A stretch of 64,000 nt of DNA, taken from assembly GCA_037176885.1 (NCBI GenBank), contig JAWWNJ010000051.1:124001-188000 (forward strand), written 5' to 3'. Below, one piece after another: positions 11,304 to 22,904 of the stretch. Made by a program: the position numbers and the translations under genes. Within the stretch, counting starts at the first letter, position 1. Every line of letters starts with the position of its first letter. Below the pieces are notes generated by a model. It worked only from the letters and a program-made list of their open reading frames with translations, did no database searches and had not been told where the DNA came from. Source of the DNA: Favolaschia claudopus (taxonomy: Eukaryota; Basidiomycota; Agaricomycetes; Agaricales; Mycenaceae).

Positions 11304-14300
11304 TCACAACCCCGGTATCCGCTCGCGATCGCTTTTTGGAGGTGGCGGCAAGAGTGGCGGCGGCGGAGCCAATATCGGCGGCGGCGAAGGCACCCGACTC
11401 GGCATTTTGTCGACCTTATCACCTTTGAGATCCTTTTCAGACTCAAAACTCCCTTTCAAGCTCGTTAACGGAGGTTTACTGGGATACGGCGATGGCGCGG
11501 GATTCCCTAGATTCGCAAAAGGGCCGACGAACGGCGAATCGTTGCGCATCCCAGTCCCTTTGTCATCAGCCGGAGAATGGGAATTGGACGTAGCGGTGGG
11601 CGTGGTGGTCCGCGGCGAGCTCGTGTAGGCTTGAGACGACGAGGGTCCGTTGATCATGGCGCCGACCATCATTTTACTGGATTGCGGAGGCGGCGACGGT
11701 AAACGCTCTCGCTCTCGTTCAGATCGATGCAGCACAGGCGACCGACTCGGGGTTGGTGCGCGCGTGCTTAGTGGACCGATCCCACCGCTCCCAGAACCCA
11801 AGCCCGTTCCGCCACCCAATATGCTAGGGCCGCTCAGGATCGGGGTGTTTGCGCCGTATCGCGAGCCGCCACTTCCCCCACCAAATGCTGAAGGACTAGG
11901 CAGTGTGCGATGAGAAGACGGAGATAGAGTGAGTCCGCTTGGTCGTGACGGCCCACGCGATGGAGGACCTGATGCCGACGGAGGAGGGGCTTGACTTTGC
12001 GAATAGCGTCGTGGAGAGGACGGGTGTGAGGAGGGCCGATGACTCTGTCCTGCATCGCCGCCGAGATATCCGAGAGACGTGGAGGACGAAGGAGGCATTC
12101 GGAAAGCGTCTTCAAGGGTGCGAGATCCGCGTGGAGCGGTCGGCGTCCCAGACGGTGGAGGTGTGTGCAAACTGCGCGCACCGCCAGCCCCACTGCTGGT
12201 ATACGAGCTGCTCATGACAAATGGAGTCGCAAGGGGGCGATCGCGTTCGTCCATCTGCGCTGGCGGCGGCGGCCGCTTACGATAGTCAGAATGCTCGCGG
12301 TCATCACCTTTCCACCGTCCGTCATTGGGAGAAGATTTGGAAGGATTCAAGTTGATCATCTCAGCTTGGTGCTGCGAGCGACTGTCACCATGCGGTGGTC
12401 GTGCCTCCATGTGAACACGACTGTCTCCGTGAGGGCGACTGTCGAATTCACGCGAAGCACGCGGGCTGAGTGACGGTCGCGCCGACGAAGCCGTCGAGCT
12501 CGGATGCACATGACTAGGCGGCGGACCGTGAGATGACGAGGGAGGCTGAGGAGGTGGCCCAGGCTGAGCATGATGGTGATGCACAACATGGTGGTGGTGA
12601 GGTCGGTGGTGGTGATGAGGGGCTACAATCCCGTGGTGGTGTGGCGGCGGAGGGGCGCGATGTTGCTGCTGTTGTTGCATCTGCATCATGTACTCGCGAC
12701 GATCGTATTCGTGCATGTCTCGCTCCCGTTCTCTCTCTCTCTCCCGTTCACGTTCCCGTTCCCTTTGATCCCTTTCTCGATCCCGGTCCCGGTCGCGGTC
12801 GCGGTCACGATCTCGTTCCCGTTCCCGTTCTCGCTCCCTCTTGTCCCCTCTTTCGCGCATCATTCTCTCCTCATCTTCTGGTCCTGGAGGTCCTCCCCCC
12901 GGACGCACCATGGGCATCCCCATCCCAATCACTCTTCCCTCTCCCGGGGCGCGCACATCGCCGTCCCCAATGACTCTCGCTTCCGTAGCATTTGCTGCGC
13001 GCCATTCCGACGGCTTGCCCCATCTGCCTGGAGGTGCTCCTTGCGGAGCAATACTCTCACCACGCCTTGCTGGCGTCCCGAACACCCCATAGCCCATCTC
13101 AAATGTTTGCTGCTGCTGCGAAGCGCCGGGATGCCCGTGATGCCCATGCAATGGGGGCGGCCCATGAGGGTGGTGCTGCGGTGGGGGACGGAATGTTCCC
13201 ATTGACGGTGCAAAACTAGGCTGCATTTGTTGTTGTGCCTGCTGGAATTGCGGCTGTTGGGGATGCTGCGCTGGAGGAGGCGGGGGCACACGGTTGAAGG
13301 CGGGCTGTTCGTAGACCGGCGGAGCTTGCTGTTGAGGCGGAGGTGGCATGCCCATTCCCATATTCATCCCCATCCCGCCAACCACTCGCTGCGACTGTTG
13401 TGGTGGCGCACGGCTAGATATTTGAGGCTGCTGTGGTTGTTGCTGAGGCTGCGGAGCGGCATTGTGCTGGGGTGCAGGAGGGGGATGTTGGTGTTGGAGC
13501 AAAAAATCGAGATCGTTCTGGATATCGTTGGCGCTGAGGGGAGCGAGGTCAGGGAATACAAGGCGCTGAGGTGCCACGTTTTCGTTAGGATGAGGCTCAG
13601 CGTGCCGCTGGCTCCGCGACGAGAGTGAATCTGATTGTAATGGCAGCGCGGATTTGATGATTTGGTGCAAACTCGGGGCTGGAGATATTTGACTGTGCTG
13701 GGGTAATAGAGGAGGGATGCGACGCACTACGTATAAAAGAGTTAGTCAAGGATCGCAGAGGTCAAGCCAAAGTGCTCACATGTCTGCGGGCGTTCTATAC
13801 TCCTTCGTTCCCGTTCCAACTTCCTGCGCTTGCGGTTTGTTTCCGCCATCATGTCAGTCTGTAGGTCGTCGCGTGCAAGCTGTAAACGAAATAAAATGAA
13901 CGCGGGTCAGAATGGAAACACATAAAAAAGCACCTTCCACCACGACCAGACGCCGCTCTCGCTCACACGTCGCCTGCGCTCGGCATCGGAAGCTTCGAAT
14001 TTACGTTTGCGTGTTGCGAGCTCAATCCGGCGGTCCCGACGCGTCGCAAGCTCGCGCTGGATGTGCAGCTGTTCAGGATGTGTGCCGTTCGTGACGAGCG
14101 ATTCTTCCCAGCTGAGCCCCTCCATGCGATCCAAATAGACTGCTTCACGGAGAAGTGCGTACTTGAGCTCGATGGCTGCGAGAACATCGAGTGCTTCGGC
14201 GCGATGCGCGGGCTGTACCTCCATCTCAACGTCCGCGTCGACATCACCATCGACTTCCTCGTCACTCTTGTCCACATCTGGCTCGTCCGGTTCGGCATCG

Positions 14301-15704
14301 CTCTTGTCGGCATCCACCTCAGCGTCGCTTTTGTCACCCTCTGCCTCTATGTCGCTCTTGGCATCGACGTCATCGACGTCCACATCGACATCGCTTTTAT
14401 CCGCACCGTCTTCAAGGTCAGCGTCTTCTTCCTCACTCTTATCTGCCGCGTCAAGATCCGCGTCTTCCACGTCGCCTTCGTTCTTGTCAACATCGGGCTC
14501 CCCTTCGTCAGCGTCATCGTGGTCTTCTTCGGCATCATCATCCACGCTGCGATCCGATACAGGGGACACCTCCCGACTGCCTCCTGCAACTTCGGGTTCT
14601 TCCCCGTCGTTCGAGATTGGAGATACGGGGCGCTCTTCTACTGTTAGAGTAGCATTAGACGCAGTTGCAGGACGACGGCCACGCGCGTTTCCCTTGATGT
14701 GCGTGACACCATTAGGCACGGTAGGGATGGCGAGGTCGTGATCAGCGGCGGGTTCAGGCGGAGACTCGTCCTCGTCAACTTCGCCCTCGTCGGACGCGGG
14801 ATCGCCCTCGGACTCGGTGTTTTCGTCCACTTCCTCGTCGTTTGCCGTGGCCAGCGCAGGATCGAGGACGAGAGGCGGAGATGACGCGACTGCGAAAAGA
14901 TCGAGCAAAGTCGCAGCTGCGGCGGCTGCACTCGGAGCCACGGGAGCGCTGTCTAGCGGGGGTATGGGCGGATCGAGGTCGACTTCCATGTCCACTCCGG
15001 GCTGCATATTGTTGTTAGTTTTCCTTCATTTAATACTTTAGAATACACAGACGCGCACCTCCTCCGTGTCCGTGTCGTCCTTCTCTTTTACACGCTACAC
15101 CAGCAGGCATGAGTTGACGCGAAAAGACTGAAACACAAGAGTATAACGAGACCTGTGATGTGGGGCTGTCTGCATCGGGCTCGCTGTCGGCGGATTCCTC
15201 CTCCATCGCACGCGGCTTGCCCAGAGTTTCCTCTTCCTCTTCTTCTTCTTCGACGGCTGGCGCGCTCCCAGGGGCGGCCCATTCCCACATTGGGGCAGGG
15301 ACCATACTACTGCGCTTCTTCCTGCCTACGCCATTGCTGGTGCCGTTGCTGCCACTTGTGCTCGCGCTGGCGGAGCTGGCAGCAGCGCGGCCCTTGACAG
15401 GACGGCCGCGAGCGCGACCGCGGGCTTTGCCCTTGCCCTTGGTGCCATTGTCGTTGCCGTCTTCATCGTCTTCACCATCGTCCTCTTCTGTGAGCTCTGA
15501 AAGCTCGGATCCCGAGTCCATGCCGGCGTCCAGGCTGGCGGATGGGGGAGCCTTTGGAACTACTTCGGGGTTCTTTTTGCGGCGGGCTGGGGGCGCCTTT
15601 TTGGGTGCTTTCTTTGGACGGCCGGGTCTACGAGCGGGCTGAGGAGGTGGGGGAGGAGAAGGCGAGGGGGACGTGAGGTCGTCTGAAAGCGACGCTGTCG
15701 ACAT
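11304..15704 (-). CDS. Sds3/BRMS1-family transcription regulator, very long form
   Basis: The ATG at 15,704 begins MSTASLSDDL. Residues 24-40 hold an AT-hook-like RRPGRPKKAPKK, and a second Arg/Gly basic patch (RGRARGRPVKGR) lies near residue 95. Long Asp/Glu runs follow (14,200-14,700). The Sds3 domain is around 14,000-14,230: ALDVLAAIELKYALLREAVY, then a GTHPEQLHIQRELATRRDRR segment and a coiled coil across the intron at about 13,866-13,924. The C-terminal 800 residues are low in complexity, rich in Gln, Pro and His, with an Arg/Glu/Asp repeat run (12,720-12,850). Four small introns (two at 15,030-15,155, then 13,866-13,924 and 13,727-13,790) keep one frame, giving about 1,385 residues. Sds3 tethers and dimerises the Sin3-Rpd3L deacetylase. 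Known members are usually under 600 residues. The family call rests on one domain; joining all exons into one gene is inference. Confidence 0.82.
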
Positions 15705-15984
15705 CGTCGAGGGCGATAGACGCTCTGCCTTGTTTGGTCGAAGGCTGATCAGTGGCAGTAACCAAATCCCATCTTATCGCACAGCCACATCTCCTTCTTG
15801 GCAGCGATCCTCCCACGCTTAGACACCTGAGGATGAAATGTACAGGCCAATGGAGACGCGTTTCTCGCTTTCTGGGGCTTTCACAATGCATCTCACAAAA
15901 TCGCAGATCACACTGGGCATAATCATAACATAGTAGCAGCATGAGCTCAATACATGAGAGTATGTACCCGGAAGATTAGCGTGC

Positions 15985-16696
15985 TCAGAACGTCGAGGGA
16001 CGGTGAGCAGCAAAGGTGGAGCGCGCCTTTGCGACACGGTGGGGCAGAGGGAATTTGAGGTTGGGGGTCATGAGCTGCTTGATGTAGGGCCGGCGGACAT
16101 CGGCGGACTTTTCGATCTCGACGACGCGCAGGATCTGAGGCATGCATGAGCGGGTGGGATCGCAGGTAAAAACAGTGAGCCAACGAACGTGGATGGACCG
16201 GAAGCGGGCACGGTGACGAGCAGACATGTCCTGGTAGAGACTCTTTACGGCGTCTGCGCGGGAGAGGTCACGGAACTCCTTGTACATGTTGTGTGTACCC
16301 GAGCGAGAGTCGTAGCGGAGCCAAATACCAAAGTTCTTGACTTTGAGAGGCTTCTTCTCGTGGATCTAGCAAAAAGCGATTAACAAGTCCCGTTCCGCTT
16401 GCCTTTTGAGGGCTGCATGGGATGCTACGGTGTGAAGACGAGAACAACGCGACGCACGACGTTGACGCCAATGATCTCACCACTGGCCTTTTTCACCTTC
16501 TTCAGTTGACTGCCTAGTTGTCAGAATTTCTTGTTGACGAAAGAGATGAGGGGAAGACTGACCGCAAGAAGTACCAGAAACGGGACTTTGCGACGACTTC
16601 ATTGGGCGCAAAGATGCGCATGCGGTAGATTTTGGGAGTCGGGTCCGACTCGCTGGGCAAATGCCGTCCGATAACCTGGAATTCCTGCATGCCCAT
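15985..16696 (-). CDS. rpl20: Large ribosomal subunit protein eL20 (L18a)
   Basis: The ATG at 16,696 gives [17 protein letters not shown], then [20 protein letters not shown]. After an intron (acceptor GCAG just before CAACTG near 16,507) come [55 protein letters not shown] and [17 protein letters not shown] last intron (about 16,137-16,192) leads to [18 protein letters not shown] and the end FAAHRPSTF. About 173 residues, the usual eL20 length, with no missing blocks. It lies at the interface side of the 60S subunit near the 5S RNA. It is tandem with the Sds3-like gene, whose start is about 280 bp downstream. Confidence 0.95.
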
Positions 16697-17826
16697 TCTG
16701 GAAAAAAGAAATAATAAAAAAAAGTGAGAACGACATCCAACGAGCATGCCGCCGATCCACCCATTCCGACTCCGTTTCCTACAGAACTTGGACACAGAGT
16801 CGTCGAAAGGGTGGATAGGTTGCCATGGGACGGTGCAACGGCTCACTTTTGCTGGTTGGTCGGTCTTGAGGAACGGAGGAAACTTTTGGGGGGCGGTCGT
16901 GTGTGGTGTGACTTGTCACCTCTGGTCACACTCGGTTAATCGGCTAGCAGCGCTCAATCTCCACGTTGATCTCAAGTTTCTCAAAGTCTCTGCTGTTCAT
17001 TAACGTTTAACGTTCATTGTCTCGCCAGGATGTCGAGCGGCATTTCTTACCTCTGCGATGCGGTTCTTATCGAACTACGATTTTGCCTCAACTGTTGGCC
17101 GTCTTGCTATCCCAACATTTGTGCTTCAAGTTTGTATTCAGCTCGGCTCGTCAACATCCCGTGTCAATTATGTTGGAACAACATTCTCGGACATCGACTG
17201 TTCAAACGCTCATCGCTAGCGCTCATCAGGCAATGCGCTGTCGCTGCTTGCTGGACACTCGAAGATTACGAGGACAGCCTGCGGCCATTTTGTCCAACCT
17301 CCGGCAAACAGTCCCTTTTGCTTGTGCCAGGCTCCGTTTGTTTCCACGATGCAGGCGTTCCTCCGTTCTAGCAACTTCAATGTCAATCCTCGTGCTAGAG
17401 ACATCTTGCGACTCAAACGTGCCGCCGTTCGATCGGGACTGGAGAGCGCACAATCTCAAACATATCCAACTGTTGCAGTCCCTCGTCTTGACTCAAAACT
17501 ATGGATGTTTGTCTTTCTGCCAACAATCACGATAGATTCAAGGCACGTAGCCCGCTCACAAATCGCCCGACAGCGTTCCTTTGGGATTGCTAGGCGCGTT
17601 TCGGGTTTCCCCCGTAGATGTAGTTAAGTCGGGCTTAAGTTTATATATGAATCGTTCTGTTCAGCCCCATTTCAATAAAACGGAATTATCCGGGGTCGCA
17701 GCGCACCCTTGGTGGTTTTTCTCAGAACTATCTCGAGACTCGAGAGCAGGTTGAGAATAAAGTCATTGCGTCGTCACAGTCACAACTGTGACCCCACTAA
17801 CTTGCACGCGTCTATTAACCACCACA
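16697..17826. other. Upstream region of eL20 and csn5; no assigned gene
   Basis: This 1.1 kb separates two divergent genes. A plus-strand ATG at 17,030 opens 113 codons (MSSGISYLCDAVLIE) and other frames stay open to about 17,630, but none shows a domain I know. Possible GT-AG introns do not give a longer convincing product. A pyrimidine-rich stretch just upstream of 16,700 may be the eL20 core promoter, typical of ribosomal protein genes. A short unknown gene at 17,030-17,630 cannot be excluded. Confidence 0.4.
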
Positions 17827-19240
17827 ATGGCCGGCTCGAGCAGCAGCGCGACGGCGCTCAGCACGTTCAACCTCGCTAACGATGTGCTAGAGGTCTCTCC
17901 AGAAGACGAAATTTACCGATTCGATGCCGAGGCGAACCGAAGGATTAATAGGGAGGAGCCCTGGAAGAAAGAGTGCGTTGAACCAAGGTAAAGCGCGTAT
18001 ATATACTGACCAAACCGGATAATAGCCCGCATTATTTCAAGTCGTGTAAGATATCGGCGGTGGCTTTGATCAAGATGGTATCTATTGCCCACACACACAT
18101 CTCTTCTTTCTTTCATCTCATGGCAAGGTCATCCACGCGCGGTCGGGCGTGCCCCACGAGATCATGGGGATGATGCAGGGCAAAGTAGTAGGGACGTCTC
18201 TGGTGATCATGGACTCGTTTGCGCTGCCGGTGCAGGGGACCGAGACGCGCGTGAACGCCGCGAGCGAGGCGAACGAGTACATGGTCGAGTATATCGACAA
18301 GTCGGGCAAGGTGCGTAGAATCTGCACACAGTCAACTACGACTACGCGGCGCTCATGATGCTATATTGATAGGCGGGACGACTGGAACATGCGATTGGGT
18401 GGTACCACTCGCATCCGGGGTATGGGTGCTGGCTGTCGGGTATCGACGTCGATACGCAGATGAACAACCAGCAGTTCCAGGACCCTTTTGTCGCGGTGGT
18501 GGTCGATCCGAATCGGACCGTGTCGGCGGGAAAGGTGTGTGCTCTCGTTTCGTTTATCTTTGTTACACTCAATACTAAGACAGGTCGACATTGGCGCGTT
18601 CCGGACGTTCCCTCCTAATTATACACCGCCGTCCGCGGCAGGTGCGGCGGCAGAGTACCAGACGATTCCACTCAGCAAGATCGAGGACTTTGGTGTGCAC
18701 GCGGGCCAGTATTACCCGCTGGAGGTGGAGATCTTCAAGTCTAGTTTGGATACGGAGCTGCTGGGGCTGTTGTGGAACAAGTATTGGGTGAATACGCTCA
18801 GTCAAAGTCCGCTGATTTCGGTGCGTGTGTTGTTGTTTTTCGATGCGCGTTGTGGTTGCTGACGAGAGACAGAATCGAGCGTATGCGGTGTCGCAGCTGG
18901 CGGACTTGCACCAAAAGTTGGCGAAGGCGCAGAGCTCGGTGACGTCGACGCGGGCACCGGTGCCGATTCTACCAGATAGCCAAAATTTTGCGGCCAAGGT
19001 GCGTGGCGACGATCATAGCGTTGTTGTCTCAGCTGACCGAGTTTCTTACAGAAAGAGAAGGAGGACAAGAAGAAAGAGGACAACCAGCTGGCGAAGAGCG
19101 TGCGGGACAGCACGAAGATTGCGGTGGAGGCGCAGCACGGGCTGATTGCACAGGTGATCAAAGACGTTGTGTTCTCGATGCGGCCGCAGACGGGGGTGGG
19201 GGAGGTAGTGGACACGACGATGGCGGATGCGACGGTGTAG
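17827..19240 (+). CDS. csn5: COP9 signalosome subunit 5, JAMM deneddylase
   Basis: Catalytic subunit that removes Nedd8 from cullins. The ATG at 17,827 gives [19 protein letters not shown]. The MPN domain spans about residues 55-190: [11 protein letters not shown], then [16 protein letters not shown]. The zinc-binding JAMM motif [18 protein letters not shown] (near 18,400-18,450) keeps both His, the Ser and the Asp. The upstream catalytic Glu is in the HEIMG context. C-terminal helices follow ([29 protein letters not shown]). Six introns join the exons; the first (17,988-18,025) is only 38 nt. The stop TAG is at 19,238-19,240. Length about 365 residues, normal for the family. The Rpn11 proteasome subunit is the nearest alternative, but the N terminus and C-terminal helices fit CSN5. 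Confidence 0.94.
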
Positions 19241-19344
19241 TGAATACTTAGAATGCATGTGTATTATTTTGCAAAGATTTGAGACAACTGCATGCATTGC
19301 ATATGGGCATGATGGCGAATGTACACGACGGGAAGGAAAGACAT

Positions 19345-19866
19345 CTACTCTGCAGCCTTTGTCGTGCGCTTGACCGCCGTCGTGTTTTCTCTGGGGTAAT
19401 GCGTGAGAATGCGAGAATAAAAGAACAGACGAGGGGAGTGACCTGAAGCCGTTCTTGAATCTGCGGGATACGTTCTTGAGATGGCGCATTCTGCCTGTCC
19501 CGGTTGTCTTTCTGCGCTTTGCCTTCTGGCCCCACTCATATGAGCGCATTTTTGCGGCGGGATATCCGCACTGCGCGCAGGCTGCGAGCGGGTCAGTGGG
19601 ATGATCATGTCGGATTGTGGATGGGACAGACTTTTGTGCTGTCTGTGGAAGGCGCGGTTTCCGCAGCGACGGCAGAGGGTGTGCGACTTTGTGTGCCGCT
19701 TTCCGAACGACGAGGTTCCTTTGGTCTACAATAAAAAAAAGTCGGGTCAGCGTCATCTGGCAGGTGCCGCGTCCATCCAGCCCATTTCTCGCTCGTTTGG
19801 CGTGATTGCTGGCCAGTGTCGTCTACGGGCGAGATAGACGCGGTGTATTGGGTGTTTACTGACCAT
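19345..19866 (-). CDS. rpl37: Large ribosomal subunit protein eL37
   Basis: Zinc-ribbon protein of the 60S subunit. The first exon is just the ATG (19,866-19,864), followed by a 138 nt GT-AG intron (donor GTCAGT). Exon 2 gives [11 protein letters not shown], then [16 protein letters not shown]. After an intron comes [20 protein letters not shown] and [16 protein letters not shown]. The last exon is [14 protein letters not shown], ending at 19,345. The four zinc Cys are the CRRC and CAQC pairs. About 94 residues, full length. It converges with csn5 only about 100 bp away. Confidence 0.95.
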
Positions 19867-19999
19867 GGTGTCTTGAGGAGAGGTCTACTGCCCACGATTC
19901 GCCGGGAGGATGGGGAGGGGATGAGTGGTGGCGGTGCTTTCTCACGCTCACAAAGCATTTACGTTATTATACAATTTCGATTCAATTTCTACAACGCGA

Positions 20000-20870
<871 letters not shown>

Positions 20871-20961
20871 GATCTCGACGTGACGCGTGCGAACATTTCT
20901 GTCGGCTATTTATTTTTTTGGTTGTCGGGTGCCATCGGGTTCTCCGACTTTGCTCTCGACC

Positions 20962-22773
20962 ATGACCTCCATCCTTAGAACTGTACGTCCTCTCTGTTCT
21001 CCATTGTGCATTTCACCTCACCTCTTCCAGTCCCGCACTAGGCCCGTATGGTCTGGCCTCGCCCGCGCCAGATTCTCCACCTCTGCACCCGCCAATACGT
21101 CTCTCAAGGACCGGCTGGCCGAACTCATTCCCGTCCAACTCGAAAATGTCTCTCAGACTCTACTTTACCGCGCCGTCAATGCTCATTGTACTGCTAGGTC
21201 AAACGCGTTCGTGCTGAGCACGGCAAAAAATCATTCGGACCCGTCCTCGTCGACCAACTTTACGGGTACGCCTTGTTACCGTTCGTTTGCACCATCAGTT
21301 CTCACACAGCACTCCCAGCGGCATGAGAGGTCTGCCTGCTCTCATCTGGGATGGCTCGGTGCTCGACGCAGGTAACATTCATCGTGTCTGTTCTCTCGAT
21401 CCCCAAACTCATCACTCGCAGACGAGGGTATCCGTTTCCGTGGCAAGACCATTCCCGAGTGCCAGGAGCTGTTGCCAAAGGCACCGGGTGGCTCCGAACC
21501 TCTTCCAGAAGGCCTCTTCTGGCTTCTTGTCACCGGAGAAATTCCCACTCAAGAACAAGTCACTGGCCTGTCAAAGGATTGGGCCGCTCGTTCCGCCATC
21601 CCTGAATTCGTCGAAGAGATTCTCGACCGCTGCCCGCCCACCCTCCATCCCATGAGCCAGTTCAGTCTGGCTGTCACTGCTGTAGGTCGCTTGTCAAGCA
21701 TTTGTAGACATTGCTCATTTGTCTCGACAGTTGAATCACAATTCGGCTTTCGCGAAAGCATACCAGGATGGTGTATCCAAGAAGGAGTACTGGGGCCCTA
21801 CTTTCGAGGATTCCATGGACCTGTACGCCATCTAACGTTGCTCATTCCCTTCCCCCTCTTACCTGTTTCTAGCATCGCCAAGCTCCCGAATATTGCCGGA
21901 CGTATCTATCGCAATGTGTTCGGTCAGGGCAAACTCCCTGCAATCGACGCGGACAAGGACTACTCCCACAACTTGGCCACCTTGCTCGGCTTCGGCGACA
22001 ACCAGGCATTCGTCGAACTGATGCGTCTCTACATCACCATCCACAGCGATCACGAAGGCGGCAACGTCTCGGCCCACACGGGCAAACTCGTCGGCTCCGC
22101 TCTATCTGACCCCTTCCTTGCCTTCGCCGCTTCGCTTAATGGTCTCGCGGGTCCCCTGCATGGTCTCGCGAATCAGGAAGTCTTGGTGTGGTTGAGCAAG
22201 ATGCAGGCTAAGATCGGCGAGAACGCTTCGGATGAAGCTGTCAAGGAGTATGTCTGGGCTACGTTGAAAGGCGGTCAGGTCGTCCCTGGCTACGGCCACG
22301 CCGTACTGCGCAAAACCGACCCGCGGTACACTGCCCAACGCGAATTCGCTCTCAAGCATCTGCCGGATGATCCCCTTTTCAAATTAGTCGGCCAGATCTA
22401 TAATATCGTTCCCGATATTCTACTGGAGGTTCGTAGTGCTCTCTCACTCGTGTTGAATCTCTCCAACTCATATCGTTCTTCCACTTCTCAGGCTGGCAAA
22501 GCCAAGAACCCGTGGCCCAACGTTGACGCCCATTCTGGCGCGCTGTTGACGCACTACGGCCTGACTCAGATGCAGTTCTATACTGTGCTGTTCGGAGTGT
22601 CCCGCGCTTTCGGTGTTGCTGCCCAGTTAATCTGGGATCGCGCCCTCGGTGCCCGTTCGTATTCTACTTTAGTCTCTCCAGTTCCGTGCACTAATACACT
22701 GTCTTTAGCACTCGAACGACCCAAATCATATTCAACGGAGGCCATTGAGAAGATATTCAAAGATAAATCTTGA
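20962..22773 (+). CDS. cit1: Citrate synthase, mitochondrial
   Basis: Condenses acetyl-CoA with oxaloacetate in the first step of the TCA cycle. The ATG at 20,962 opens MTSILRT, then after an intron [19 protein letters not shown], an Arg/Ser-rich matrix presequence with the RFSTSA cleavage context. Substrate-binding and catalytic residues are in place: [31 protein letters not shown] (first catalytic His), [18 protein letters not shown] (second His) and [14 protein letters not shown] (catalytic Asp). About seven introns of 45-65 nt, all GT-AG. The protein ends FKDKS at TGA 22,771-22,773, with no SKL-type peroxisomal signal. About 465 residues. Confidence 0.96.
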
Positions 22774-22904
22774 CGTGTTGGGGCGCACAGTGCATAGACG
22801 TTATTTATCGGACAGCGTATCACAAAAGTAGCTAGATAATTCATGCTTTGAGATATCACAGCGCCTCGTCAAGTCAAACATAAAAAATACAAAATGTCCG
22901 TAAG

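Noticed and set aside
11650..13205. Several long plus-strand open frames (60-210 codons)
   Set aside because: They are antisense to the low-complexity Sds3-like exon; their composition mirrors its repeats and no domain is present.
14063..14741. Plus-strand frames of 150-195 codons rich in Ser or Val/Phe
   Set aside because: Antisense shadows of the Asp/Glu-rich segment of the Sds3-like protein.
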